Source: Sphaerisporangium siamense (GTDB lineage: Bacteria > Actinomycetota > Actinomycetes > Streptosporangiales > Streptosporangiaceae). Taken from it: a stretch of 64,000 nt of DNA. Numbering within the stretch: position 1 is the first letter of the stretch; every line of letters starts with the position of its first letter. Positions 18,682-26,851 of the stretch are shown piece by piece. A program made the translations under genes and the position numbers. The notes below the pieces were generated by a model. It was given only the letters and a program-made list of their open reading frames with translations. It was not told where the DNA came from and did not search any database. The DNA lies in assembly GCF_014205275.1 (NCBI RefSeq), contig NZ_JACHND010000001.1, positions 1,302,001 through 1,366,000 on the forward strand. The letters run 5' to 3'.

Positions 18682-18909
18682 CCTCCCCTCCCCCGCCAAT
18701 GGACCGCACCGGCCCTGAGCCTGTCGATGAGGCGTCGTCCGCGGGTCCCGAGACGTGATCGGGCGGTGATCGTCCGCCCACGCATCCAACGCATCGTCGT
18801 ACATACCCGCTGGTCAGCGGCACTACCAAGGCAAAACCGGAGGGGCGCGGCTCCCGGACGTGGACCGGACGGGGCCGGCGTGGCGGCTGGTCGCGCACCC
18901 CGGTCACTC

Positions 18910-18945
18910 ATTCGAACTATTCGAAGTATTCGGACATATCCGACT
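18910..18945. promoter_or_regulatory. Tandem 9-bp ATTCG repeats, probable operator
   Basis: ATTCGAACT at 18910, ATTCGAAGT at 18919, ATTCGGACAT at 18928 and ATCCGACT at 18938 follow each other without gaps. Two TTCGAA palindromes and one TCGGA-N4-TCCGA palindrome are embedded. The regular spacing between two divergent genes suggests a protein-binding site. Confidence 0.4.
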
Positions 18946-19062
18946 ATTCACGGTGAATGACATAATGAGAGGCTAAATAGCGACCAAGAGGTAGTTATCG
19001 TCGTTTGCCGGGCATCGGCCTGGAAAGACCCTAGGTGGGCAGGCTCTGGACGAGTCACCTGC

Positions 19063-19091
19063 GCATTTATCTCGATACAAGCGATAAATGC
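19063..19091. promoter_or_regulatory. Inverted repeat in the leader of the Gly-rich protein gene
   Basis: GCATTTATC (19063-19071) and GATAAATGC (19083-19091) are perfect 9-bp arms around an 11-nt loop, 36 bp before the start codon. It may be an operator or an mRNA leader hairpin. Confidence 0.4.
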
Positions 19092-19127
19092 CTTCATAGG
19101 GGGACCCGACATCAAGGGGGATACGCA

Positions 19128-19493
19128 ATGCCCGGCATCAAGAAATTCGCCGCGACGCTCGCCGTCACGGCCGCGCTCACCGGTGGCGCCGTGGGGCTGA
19201 GCGCCGTGACGGCCACCGGCGCCGCCGCGTCCACCGCCGTCACGACCGGCGGCGACTGGGAGGGCGGCCACGGCAAATGGGGCCACGGCGGCGGCCACGG
19301 CAAGTGGGGCGGCTGGAGCGGCGGCCACGGCAAGTGGAGCGGCTGGGAGGGCGGCGGCGGCAACTGGGGCGGCCACGGCGGCGGTCATGGTGGCGGCCAC
19401 GGCAAGTGGGGCGGCCACGGCGGTGGCAACTGGGGCGGCTGGGGCGGCGGGTTCGGCTTCCCCATCTGGGAGCTCACCGACTTCTGGTGGTGA
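19128..19493 (+). CDS. Exported Gly/His/Trp-rich repeat protein
   Basis: A 121-residue secreted protein of unknown function. Residues 1-36 are a signal peptide (KKFAATLAVTAALTGGAVGLSAV, cleavage expected after AAA). The mature part is built from GGHGKW units (four HGKW copies) mixed with GGGNWGG and GGHGG stretches, and ends with an unusual hydrophobic tail FPIWELTDFWW. ATG at 19128 is chosen because AAGGGGG precedes it by 7 bp; a start at 19035 would remove the signal peptide from the N-terminus. Gly/Trp/His repeats suggest a cell-surface or metal-binding structural role, which is inference. It is followed by a strong terminator. Confidence 0.75.
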   Translation: MPGIKKFAATLAVTAALTGGAVGLSAVTATGAAASTAVTTGGDWEGGHGKWGHGGGHGKWGGWSGGHGKWSGWEGGGGNWGGHGGGHGGGHGKWGGHGGGNWGGWGGGFGFPIWELTDFWW

Positions 19494-19518
19494 TCCACCC
19501 TCGTGGATCATGATCACG

Positions 19519-19550
19519 AAGGTCCTGGAGCGATCACGCTCCAGGACCTT
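19519..19550. terminator. Perfect 14-bp hairpin terminator
   Basis: AAGGTCCTGGAGCG and CGCTCCAGGACCTT are exact inverted repeats around a 4-nt ATCA loop, located between the convergent Gly-rich gene and the DUF2306 gene, so it can serve both strands. Confidence 0.85.
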
Positions 19551-19570
19551 CCGCATCCATCCGGTCGCGC

Positions 19571-20320
19571 TCAGGCGGCGGTGCCGGCGCGGGCACGGGC
19601 GCGGCGCCTGCCGGCGGCGCCGCGCTCCAGCCACCACTCGACCAGCAGCAGGGGCACCGTCCATCCCAGCCAGCCGCCGAGCCCGGCCACGGTCCGGGTC
19701 AGCTCCTGCTGGTCGCCGCCGAAGAGGGTGTCCAGCGACGGGGTGAGCGTCAGGGTGAGGATCACACCCCAGATCCGGTTGGTGATGATGGAGAACGTCA
19801 GCGCGAAGGCCCGCAGCATCCATCGCCGGTGGTCGGCGAACCGGCGCCGCCTGGCCATGCGGTACCCGGCGGCGGTGCAGCCGAGCCACAGCAGCGCCAG
19901 CATGACGTTGCTGACCGCCAGCACCGGCCCGAACGGCGTGACCGCCCCGATGACGATGCCGGAGAGTCCGGCGGGGAGCACGCCGGCGAAGACGTAGACG
20001 CGACCGGCCCACCGGTGCGCGGCGGGGTGGCGCCGCCGGAACCACGGCCACACCTGCAGGAAACAGGTGATCATGGCCACGCTCGCGAACAGCACGTGGG
20101 CGACCAGCAGCGGGTAGTGGGCGGCGAAGCCCTCCACCTGCGGCACCCGGGACCGCGCGGGGTCGCCGGTGAGGTACGGGGGCAGCGAGAAGGCCAGGAA
20201 CAGCACGGCGAGGAACCCGAGCGGCGCCATCCAGGGCCGCCGCCACCAGGGAACGCGCGCGCGAGCCCGCGGTGACGGGCTGGGGTCGTGCTCTTGAGGT
20301 GCCCGCGTGGAGATGGCCAT
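19571..20320 (-). CDS. DUF2306 family integral membrane protein
   Basis: A 249-residue membrane protein with about seven hydrophobic segments and the DUF2306 pattern HRWAGRVYVFAG and MLRAFALTFSIITNRIWG. The function of the family is unknown. The ATG at 20320 (MAISTRAPQ) is preferred over one 57 bp upstream, which would lie in the operator region. It is divergent from a TetR regulator, with GCGTAT repeats between them, so it is the likely target of that repressor. Confidence 0.8.
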   Translation of the reverse strand: MAISTRAPQEHDPSPSPRARARVPWWRRPWMAPLGFLAVLFLAFSLPPYLTGDPARSRVPQVEGFAAHYPLLVAHVLFASVAMITCFLQVWPWFRRRHPAAHRWAGRVYVFAGVLPAGLSGIVIGAVTPFGPVLAVSNVMLALLWLGCTAAGYRMARRRRFADHRRWMLRAFALTFSIITNRIWGVILTLTLTPSLDTLFGGDQQELTRTVAGLGGWLGWTVPLLLVEWWLERGAAGRRRARARAGTAA

Positions 20321-20342
20321 GGACGGCTCCGTTCGCCTGGAT

Positions 20343-20411
20343 GCGTATGACGTACGCAGAGCGTAGAGCATGCGCATCGCGTAGGGAATACGCCTTGCGT
20401 ATGAGATACGC
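20343..20411. promoter_or_regulatory. Multiple GCGTAT half-sites, probable TetR operators
   Basis: Three inverted pairs are visible: GCGTA-N5-TACGC at 20343-20357, ATACGC-CTT-GCGTAT at 20388-20402 and GCGTAT-GAG-ATACGC at 20397-20411, the last two sharing a half-site. They cover the whole space between the divergent DUF2306 and tetR genes. Confidence 0.7.
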
Positions 20412-20425
20412 GTAGGCTTGCTACC

Positions 20426-21220
20426 ATGGCGGCGATGAACGAGAAGTCCCGCGACGATCTGCCGCGCTCACTGGAAGCCCTCTGGAAGGGCAGGGAACGC
20501 CGCCCGCGCGGCCCGGCGCAGGCGCTCAGCCTGCCGCGCATCGTCGACGCGGCCATCGCCCTCGCCGACGAGGAGGGCCTGCCCGCGCTGTCCATGGCCC
20601 GGCTCGCCCAGCGTCTCGGCTGCGCCACCATGTCGCTGTACCGGCACGTCGCCGGCAAGGACGAGCTGCAGCTCCTGATGGCCGACGCGGCGTCGACCCC
20701 CGCGCCGCGCATCGAGCCGGGCCCGGGCGGCTGGCGGGCCGGGCTGGGGCGGTGGGCGCTGGAGATGCTCGGGGTCTACCACCGGCACCCCTGGATCCTC
20801 CAGATCACCGGCGGCCCGCCTCTGGACCCGGGCCAGCTCGCCTGGGTGGACGCCGGGCTGCGCACGCTGAGGGACACGCCGCTGTCGCCGAGAGAGAAGC
20901 TGTCGGCGCTCATGCTGGTGATGTACTACACGCGCGGCCACGCGCAGATCTGGGCGCGCCCTCCCTGGCAGCCCGCCGAGGCCCTCACCGACGAGGCGGC
21001 CTATGAGACGCTGCTCACGCGCTTGGTGGACGCCGAGCGGTTCCCTGATCTGGCGGAGGCCATCGCGGGGGGTGCCTTCGCCCCCGAGCCGGACGCCGCT
21101 CCCGAGGCGGGCTTCACGGCCGGGCTCGACCGCATTCTCGACGGCATCGACACCCTGATCGGCCACCGCGATCCGGAGTACCGGACTTCACCGGACACCG
21201 ACTACAAAACCTCCGAATAA
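20426..21220 (+). CDS. TetR/AcrR family transcriptional regulator
   Basis: A 264-residue regulator. The N-terminal HTH lies at about residues 33-80 (RIVDAAIALADEEG...MARLAQRLGCATMSLYRHVAGKDEL), and the C-terminal half is of the TetR_C_1/TetR class II type with HRHPWILQITGGPPLDPG. ATG at 20426 is used; an ATG at 20435 is equally possible. It should repress itself and the divergent DUF2306 gene by binding the GCGTAT palindromes. The ligand is unknown. Confidence 0.88.
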   Translation: MAAMNEKSRDDLPRSLEALWKGRERRPRGPAQALSLPRIVDAAIALADEEGLPALSMARLAQRLGCATMSLYRHVAGKDELQLLMADAASTPAPRIEPGPGGWRAGLGRWALEMLGVYHRHPWILQITGGPPLDPGQLAWVDAGLRTLRDTPLSPREKLSALMLVMYYTRGHAQIWARPPWQPAEALTDEAAYETLLTRLVDAERFPDLAEAIAGGAFAPEPDAAPEAGFTAGLDRILDGIDTLIGHRDPEYRTSPDTDYKTSE

Positions 21221-21261
21221 ACCCATTAATCGTCGCTAGCTGCGAAAACTCCCACCATTTC

Positions 21262-21290
21262 TTGACATGCCGTGTGAATGATCTTTTAAT
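21262..21290 (+). promoter_or_regulatory. Sigma70-type promoter, probably leaderless
   Basis: TTGACA (21262-21267), a 17-bp spacer and TTTAAT (21285-21290) form a near-consensus housekeeping promoter. The ATG of the next small gene starts 7 bp after the -10 box, where transcription would begin, so the mRNA is probably leaderless. Confidence 0.65.
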
Positions 21291-21297
21291 CTGGGGT

Positions 21298-21462
21298 ATG
21301 GGGCGTATCTCGGTGGTCACCGCCACCGAGTCGAATCGGCCGATCATCGATCTGCCGCTCACCGTCGGCCTGCTCCCGCGGCCGGGCGAATTTCTGATCG
21401 CCGAGGCGCTGGTCGCCGCCCGTCGCGAGGGACATCACGACACAGAGGGAGCGCCGGAATGA
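21298..21462 (+). CDS. Small unknown protein leading the ferredoxin-P450 operon
   Basis: A possible 54-residue protein with no recognised domain. The sequence (ISVVTATESNRPIIDLPL, then GEFLIAEALVAARREG) has normal amino-acid and codon composition for this genome. The ATG sits directly at the expected transcription start of a strong promoter and no ribosome site precedes it. Its TGA overlaps the ferredoxin ATG by 4 bp, which argues that it is translated and couples ferredoxin translation. It could instead be only a leader peptide. Confidence 0.55.
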   Translation: MGRISVVTATESNRPIIDLPLTVGLLPRPGEFLIAEALVAARREGHHDTEGAPE

Positions 21463-21659
21463 GACTGAAGATCGACCCTCGGCGGTGCCAGGGCCACGGC
21501 CGCTGCTACGACCTCGCGCCGGGCCTGTTCGGCGAGGACGACGAGGGGTACGGGAAGGTCCTCGGGGACGGCGCCGTGCCGCCCGGGGAGGAGGAGGCGG
21601 CGCGCCTCGCGGTGTCCAACTGCCCGGAGCGCGCGATCGAGACCGGCCGGGAGCCCTGA
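21459..21659 (+). CDS. Ferredoxin (3Fe-4S/4Fe-4S single-cluster type)
   Basis: A 66-residue ferredoxin of the type that serves actinobacterial P450s. Cys10, Cys16 and Cys54-Pro are the cluster ligands, and His13 takes the place of the fourth Cys (CQGHGRC), as in many P450 partners with a 3Fe-4S cluster. GGAG lies upstream of the ATG. The stop is one base before the P450 start, so electron donor and oxidase are made together. Confidence 0.92.
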   Translation: MRLKIDPRRCQGHGRCYDLAPGLFGEDDEGYGKVLGDGAVPPGEEEAARLAVSNCPERAIETGREP

Positions 21660-21660
21660 C

Positions 21661-22932
21661 ATGACCGTCGAGGACCGCTTCACGCGGCAGTTCCGGGAGA
21701 AGCCGAGCGACCGTCTCATGGGCGCCCGCAACCAGGTCGTCACCGGCCCGGTGTCGGACTGGACCACCGACTTCTCCCACACCGAGCCCGAGTGGGCCGC
21801 CGACCCGTACCCGATCCAGGACGACCTGCGGCGGCGCTGCCCGATCGCGCACACCGACCGGTTCGGAGGCGGCTGGCTGCCGACCCGGTACGACGACGTC
21901 GCGGCCATCGCCTACGACACCGAGCGCTTCTCGTCGCGGGCGGTCATCATGGGCAACTACCGGCCGCCCCAGACGCTGGCGCCGGTCGGCGGCGCGCCGC
22001 CGATCTCCTCCGACCCGCCCTTCCACCACGACGCCCGCAAGCTGCTGCTCCCGGCCTTCACCAAGAGCGCGGTCGCCAAACGGGAGGAGGCGACCCGCGC
22101 CTACTGCCACGAGCTCGTCGACGCGCTGGAGGGCCGGGAGGTCGTGGACGCGGCGCGCGACTACGCCCAGCACATCCCGGTCCGGGTCATCGCCGACATG
22201 CTGGGCTTCCCGCCCGAGGACGGGCCGCGGTTCCGGGAGTTCGTCGAGAACACGCTCGAAGGCGCCAACCTGCCGCCGGACGAGCGGATCCGGCGGCTGG
22301 ACGCGCTGTTCGACTACCTGTACGACCAGATCGGCGACCACGTCGACAACCCTCGCGACGATCTGACGACGTACCTCATGAACGCCGAGCTCCACGGCAC
22401 GAAGCTGCAGCCGTCCCACGTGGCCGGCACGATGTCGCTCCTGCTGATCGCCGGCATCGACACCACGTGGAGCGCGATCGGGGCGTCGCTGTGGCACCTG
22501 GCGAAGACGCCCGAGCACCGCGAGCGGCTGGTGGCCGAGCCCGGCCTGCTCCCGACCGCGATGGAGGAGCTGCTCAGGGTCTACGCGCCGGTGACGATGG
22601 CGCGGCTGGTCAAGGACGACATGCGCTGGGGCGGCGTCGACATGAGGGCCGAGGACTGGATCCTGCTGTCGTTCCCCGCGGCCAACCGTGACCCGGCGCA
22701 GTTCGACCGGGCGGACGAGGTGGTCCTGGACCGCGAGGTCAACCGGCACGTCGCGTTCGGCCTCGGCATCCACCGCTGCGTGGGCTCCCACCTGGCCCGC
22801 ATGGAGCTGCGGATCGCCCTGGAGGTCTGGCTGGAGCGCCTCCCCGTCTTCCACCTCGCCGCCCCCTCGGCCGTGACCTGGGCGGCGGGCCAGGTCCGCG
22901 GCCCGCGGGCCCTCCCGCTCCGTATCGGCTGA
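21661..22932 (+). CDS. Cytochrome P450
   Basis: A 423-residue soluble bacterial P450. The I-helix motif is AGIDTT (264-269), the K-helix ExxR is E303-LL-R306, and the heme loop FGLGIHRCVG places the thiolate ligand at Cys373. The DTTW pattern in the I-helix keeps the Thr for proton delivery. It is co-transcribed with the ferredoxin upstream. A ferredoxin reductase is not nearby. The substrate is unknown; the pairing is typical of catabolic or tailoring CYPs. Confidence 0.94.
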   Translation: MTVEDRFTRQFREKPSDRLMGARNQVVTGPVSDWTTDFSHTEPEWAADPYPIQDDLRRRCPIAHTDRFGGGWLPTRYDDVAAIAYDTERFSSRAVIMGNYRPPQTLAPVGGAPPISSDPPFHHDARKLLLPAFTKSAVAKREEATRAYCHELVDALEGREVVDAARDYAQHIPVRVIADMLGFPPEDGPRFREFVENTLEGANLPPDERIRRLDALFDYLYDQIGDHVDNPRDDLTTYLMNAELHGTKLQPSHVAGTMSLLLIAGIDTTWSAIGASLWHLAKTPEHRERLVAEPGLLPTAMEELLRVYAPVTMARLVKDDMRWGGVDMRAEDWILLSFPAANRDPAQFDRADEVVLDREVNRHVAFGLGIHRCVGSHLARMELRIALEVWLERLPVFHLAAPSAVTWAAGQVRGPRALPLRIG

Positions 22933-22960
22933 CCGTTCCGGGAAGCTCAGGAAGGAAAGG

Positions 22961-22990
22961 CGTGGGCCGCCCCGGAAAGGGCGGCCCACG
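22961..22990. terminator. Perfect 12-bp hairpin terminator
   Basis: CGTGGGCCGCCC and GGGCGGCCCACG are exact inverted repeats around CGGAAA, between the convergent P450 and metalloprotease genes; it can act on both strands. Confidence 0.85.
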
Positions 22991-22995
22991 GTGGG

Positions 22996-24813
22996 TCAGA
23001 CCGGGTTGAGGTACCAGATCTGGTTGCCGGCGACGATGCCGCTGCCGCCGTCGGTGTTACCGGTGATGGTCTGCTGGTCGAGCGTTGTGCCGCTCGTGGG
23101 CGAGTCCAGCACCTTGCCGCTGAAGCGGTTGACCAGGTAGAACGTCCCGTCCGCGACGCGGCGCAGCGTCCATTGCTGGTTGGTCGCGGTGCCGCAGGTC
23201 GCCTGCCTGATCTGGACGCCGTTGGAGCTGCTCGCCGTCACCAGGTCCAGGCACTTGGAGCTGTTGACGTTCACGAGCTTCCAGTACGAGCCGGTGGCCT
23301 GGAGCTGCCAGCGCTGGCTGGTGGCCCCGGACGGCGCGTTGTGCGTGATCAGCGCGCCGGACGCCGTCGAGCCGCCCGCGGGCTCGGCGTTGTCGCGGGT
23401 GCCGAGGCCCTGCAGGTAGTAAATGCCGTTGTTGACCGGTGCGATACCGGTGACCTGGTTGAACACCCACTGCTGGTTGGTCGCCCCGGTGTAGACCTCC
23501 TGGGTGACGGGGGCGGGGTAGGCCGAGCCCGCGGTCAGCGCGAGACCGGACAGCCAGTCGAAGATCGCGTAGGTGTTGGTGCCGGTCGGCAGGTAGGCGA
23601 AGCGCATGCCGTCCTGGCCGTTGCAGATGTACTGCAGCAGGGTCGTGCCGGGCGTGGTGCCGCTGTAGGCGCTGTCGGCGCACAGGCGGCTGCCCACGTT
23701 GATGAACTGCAGCCCGGTCGTGTAGCCCATCAGCCACTTCTGGCTGGGGGTGTCGACGCGCGTGCGCTGGCTCAGCTCCGTCAGCGCCCCGGTGGAGGCG
23801 CCGATGGGTTCCAGTGCCCCTCCGGTGGCCACGTTCGTGATGACGTAGGTATTACCGGTCTTGGGGTGCGGGTCGCTGTCGGCGGTGCCGCCCTGGATCA
23901 GGTACGCGCTGTTGGCGACGTTCCAGTGGGTGGCGAGGTAGCTGCCCGCGGTGGGGGCGGCGTTGTAGTAGTCGTCCCGGTTGCAGTCGGGGAGGCGGTA
24001 GTCGTTCCACTGCAGGCAGGACCACGTGGGCGTGCCCCCGTAGCACATCAGGTCCCACTGGTCGAGGCAGTGCCAGCTCCCGTCGGAGTGGGCGGCACTG
24101 AGCTGCACGGCGCCGAAGGTGTGCCCGAGCTCGTGGGCGATGGCGTTGGCGCCGAAGCACCCGGGGATGGCGTCGACGCGGGCGTAGGCGAGGCCGTTGT
24201 TGAGGTTGGTGGACCCGGTGGTGGTGTCGTCGCCGCTGATCTCACCCATGCCGCAGATGACCGTGGCCTCGGTGAGCAGCAGGTAGTGCCGGTCGGTGCT
24301 GGTGTAGCCGAGGGCCGCGACGGCGCTCTTGCCGGAGGCGAAGTCGACGAGCGAGCCGGCGGGGACGACCACGTTGCGCACGACGGCGGCGCAGCCCCCG
24401 GACACGGCCGTGGTGACGTAGCGGACGTGCCTGCTGCGGTTGGAGGTGGCGGCGGCGTCGTTGAAGGCGTCGTCGGCGTTGGCGAGCCAGGCGCGGATCA
24501 TGGGGAGGAGCTGGGTGTAGCGGTCGGGCATGGACGGCTCCCGCACGTACAGGACCTCGACGCGCTTTCCGCTGGTGCCGTCGCCGTCGCAGGCGACGAG
24601 CTGCGGGCTGACCCGGGCGGCCTTGGCCTGGCTCGGCGCCAGGGCGGCCGGTCCCGCCCGCTGGCCGATCTTCGCGCCCGGGAAGACGTCGGAGGCGACG
24701 CGGACGGGACCGTCGTCCCGGGGGGCGGCCATGGCCGCCGAGGGTAAGGCGATCAGGCCGGTCGCGAGGAGGAGCCATGCGGCGAGGAGGGACAGCTTTC
24801 GCCTGGGTTGCAT
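22996..24813 (-). CDS. Secreted zinc metalloprotease with ricin-type lectin domains
   Basis: A 605-residue exported protein. The signal peptide spans about residues 1-30 (RRKLSLLAAWLLLATGLIALPSAAMA), which decides the ATG at 24813. The protease domain has HELGHTFG (His227, His231) and a Met-turn WDLMCYG, as in metzincins, but the usual third His position of HExxHxxGxxH is Gln, with a His five residues further on (SAAH). From about residue 290, repeated QxW-like units (NQQWVFNQ, SQRWQLQ, NQQWTLRR) form two ricin-B beta-trefoils for sugar binding. It is probably an extracellular protease that attaches to polysaccharide. Confidence 0.85.
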   Translation of the reverse strand: MQPRRKLSLLAAWLLLATGLIALPSAAMAAPRDDGPVRVASDVFPGAKIGQRAGPAALAPSQAKAARVSPQLVACDGDGTSGKRVEVLYVREPSMPDRYTQLLPMIRAWLANADDAFNDAAATSNRSRHVRYVTTAVSGGCAAVVRNVVVPAGSLVDFASGKSAVAALGYTSTDRHYLLLTEATVICGMGEISGDDTTTGSTNLNNGLAYARVDAIPGCFGANAIAHELGHTFGAVQLSAAHSDGSWHCLDQWDLMCYGGTPTWSCLQWNDYRLPDCNRDDYYNAAPTAGSYLATHWNVANSAYLIQGGTADSDPHPKTGNTYVITNVATGGALEPIGASTGALTELSQRTRVDTPSQKWLMGYTTGLQFINVGSRLCADSAYSGTTPGTTLLQYICNGQDGMRFAYLPTGTNTYAIFDWLSGLALTAGSAYPAPVTQEVYTGATNQQWVFNQVTGIAPVNNGIYYLQGLGTRDNAEPAGGSTASGALITHNAPSGATSQRWQLQATGSYWKLVNVNSSKCLDLVTASSSNGVQIRQATCGTATNQQWTLRRVADGTFYLVNRFSGKVLDSPTSGTTLDQQTITGNTDGGSGIVAGNQIWYLNPV

Positions 24814-25480
24814 TCCGATGAACTCCCATCGGTGTACGGATACACCCTCAAAGGGGCGATTCATCGGCAATGATCACATCCGACGGAGTAAATGCAAGGC
24901 GCTTGTAATATTTATCACAAGCCATTGACTCGATGGATGTCAGCGCGTATTGGCGTGTTTGTCAACACGTTGGGTAACGCTTCTTTCCGCTTCGAACACA
25001 CACCGAAGTCGAGGAACACGGCAGGTGACGGCGAGACGACGGCCAGACGACGGCCGGAAGACGCCAGGCGGAGGCGATGGCCGTCCTGACATATACGAAA
25101 GGCGGACCGCCATGATTAACGGCCATGACAAAGCCCGGCCACTTTCACGGTGAAGCGTAATAACCGGGATTCCCGGGGCCGGTCAGCTCACGTGGCGGTG
25201 GGCGGCCGAACGGCACCGCGGCCCCTCCAGGACGGCGAAACGCGGCTCGACGTGCGGCGGCGGCGACCGCCGTTCCCCAGCACGTCCGGCTCCACGAGGA
25301 TCCGCGCGGTGAGGACCGCGAGGCGCGGGAAGCGGTCGAGCGCGTCGGCCGCCCGGCTCAGGCAGCCGGGGTCCACCCGGCCCCCGCCGGATCACGGTCC
25401 CGTCTTCCTTTAAGGTAGGGAACGGTGCGCCGGGAAGTCTGGTCGGCAATGTCCGATTCAATGGCGACCCTGGAGCGTTC
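24814..25480. other. 667-bp intergenic region between divergent genes
   Basis: No convincing gene is seen. The part next to the metalloprotease is relatively AT-rich and carries two short palindromes, GCTTGT-N10-ACAAGC (24901-24922) and CGTGTT-TGTC-AACACG (24954-24969), which could be operators for either divergent gene. Small open frames toward NhaA are Arg-rich and lack ribosome sites. Confidence 0.55.
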
Positions 25481-26758
25481 GTGGGCACCTCACAGACGAA
25501 GGCGTTCCGCCTGCTGGGCCGAGGCTCGAAAGGCGAGGCCGGCCGTATCGCCGCCGTCCTGCGCGAAGAGACCGTCGGAGGCGCCCTGCTGCTGTTCGCC
25601 GCGGTGGCGGGGCTGGTCTGGGCCAACAGCCCATGGTCCGGCGCCTACCACGCCGTGCGCGCCTTCGAGTTCGGGCCCGCCGCCCTCCACCTGCGCCTGA
25701 ACACGGCGGCCTGGGCGGCGGACGGCCTGCTGGCGATCTTCTTCTTCGTGGCCGGGCTGGAGCTCAAGCGGGAGTTCATCGCCGGCGACCTGCGCCGGCC
25801 GCGCCAGGCGGCGGTGCCGGTCGCGGCCGCACTCGGCGGCGTGATCGTCCCGGCCGCGATCTACCTGTGCCTCACCATGGGCACGGCGACGGCCAAGGGC
25901 TGGGCGATCCCCACGGCCACCGACATCGCCTTCGCCCTGGCCGTGCTGGCGGTCGCGGGACGGCACCTGCCCTCGGCGCTGCGGGCCTTCCTGCTCGCGC
26001 TCGCCGTCGTGGACGACCTGGTCGCCATCGTGATCATCGCCGTCTTCTACACCACCCACCTGTCGGTGCCGCCCCTGCTCGCCGCGCTGCTCCCCCTGGC
26101 GGCGTTCGCCGTGCTGGTACGGCGCGGGGTGCGCGCGTGGTGGCTGCTGATACCGCTCGCGGTGGTCACCTGGGCGCTGGTCCACGCGTCCGGCGTGCAC
26201 GCCACCGTCGCCGGGGTGCTGCTGGCCTTCGCGGTGCCCGTACGGCGTGCCGACGCGCCCGGCTCTCCGGCCGGCTCTGTCCCCGGCTCCGTGCCCGACC
26301 TCGCCGGGCACTTCGAGCACCGCTTCCGGCCCATCTCGGCCTCCCTGGCGGTCCCGGTGTTCGCGTTCCTGTCCGCGGGGGTGACGCTCGGCGGCCTGGA
26401 CGGCGTCGCCACCGCGCTCGGCGACCCCGTGGCGGTCGGCGTGGCCACCGGGCTGGTGATCGGCAAGCCCGCGGGGGTCATGGCGGCCACCTGGCTGGTG
26501 GCCCGCTTCACCCGGGCGGAACTCGACTCGGGTCTCGCATGGATCGACGTGCTCGGCCTGTCCGTCCTGGCCGGGATGGGGTTCACCGTGTCGCTGCTCA
26601 TCGGCGAGCTGGCCTTCGGGGCCGACACCACCGCGGGCCGGCACGTCACGATCGCGGTGCTCGCCGGGTCGCTCACCGCGGCCGTGCTCGCCTCCGTGAT
26701 CCTGCGCCTGCGCGGCCGTGTCTATCTCCGCATCCGGCAGGCCGAGGAGAACGGATAG
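25481..26758 (+). CDS. nhaA: Na+/H+ antiporter NhaA
   Basis: A 425-residue antiporter with about twelve hydrophobic segments. The ion-binding Asp pair is present in [18 protein letters not shown] (Asp178, Asp179), the unwound helix pair is represented by [14 protein letters not shown], and [15 protein letters not shown] closes the core. It exchanges Na+ for H+ across the cytoplasmic membrane. GTG at 25481 has a weak GGAG upstream. The C-terminus ends soon after the last helix, so no extra soluble domain is present, unlike some actinobacterial NhaA-thioredoxin fusions. Confidence 0.93.
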   Translation: MGTSQTKAFRLLGRGSKGEAGRIAAVLREETVGGALLLFAAVAGLVWANSPWSGAYHAVRAFEFGPAALHLRLNTAAWAADGLLAIFFFVAGLELKREFIAGDLRRPRQAAVPVAAALGGVIVPAAIYLCLTMGTATAKGWAIPTATDIAFALAVLAVAGRHLPSALRAFLLALAVVDDLVAIVIIAVFYTTHLSVPPLLAALLPLAAFAVLVRRGVRAWWLLIPLAVVTWALVHASGVHATVAGVLLAFAVPVRRADAPGSPAGSVPGSVPDLAGHFEHRFRPISASLAVPVFAFLSAGVTLGGLDGVATALGDPVAVGVATGLVIGKPAGVMAATWLVARFTRAELDSGLAWIDVLGLSVLAGMGFTVSLLIGELAFGADTTAGRHVTIAVLAGSLTAAVLASVILRLRGRVYLRIRQAEENG

Positions 26759-26851
26759 CACCGGAAAAGCGGAAAACATTGATGTGACCCGCACCTCCGC
26801 CCGCGGGAGACGGGGAAGGCTCCCGAGCGTGACCAGGACCGGAGGCCGGCC

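Larger units (their letters stand above)
18682..19127. other. Intergenic region between divergent sensor kinase and Gly-rich protein
   Basis: This 446 bp stretch holds no convincing gene. It contains the short repeats at 18910-18945 and the inverted repeat at 19063-19091 described separately, and is clearly less GC-rich than its surroundings from about 18900 on. It must contain promoters for both divergent genes. Confidence 0.7.

Noticed and set aside
21262-21297. TTG start extending the 54-residue small gene
   Set aside because: The TTG is part of the -35 box of the promoter, so it cannot be in the transcript.
25150-25413. Small plus-strand frame upstream of nhaA
   Set aside because: Arg/Pro-rich, no ribosome site, no recognisable domain.
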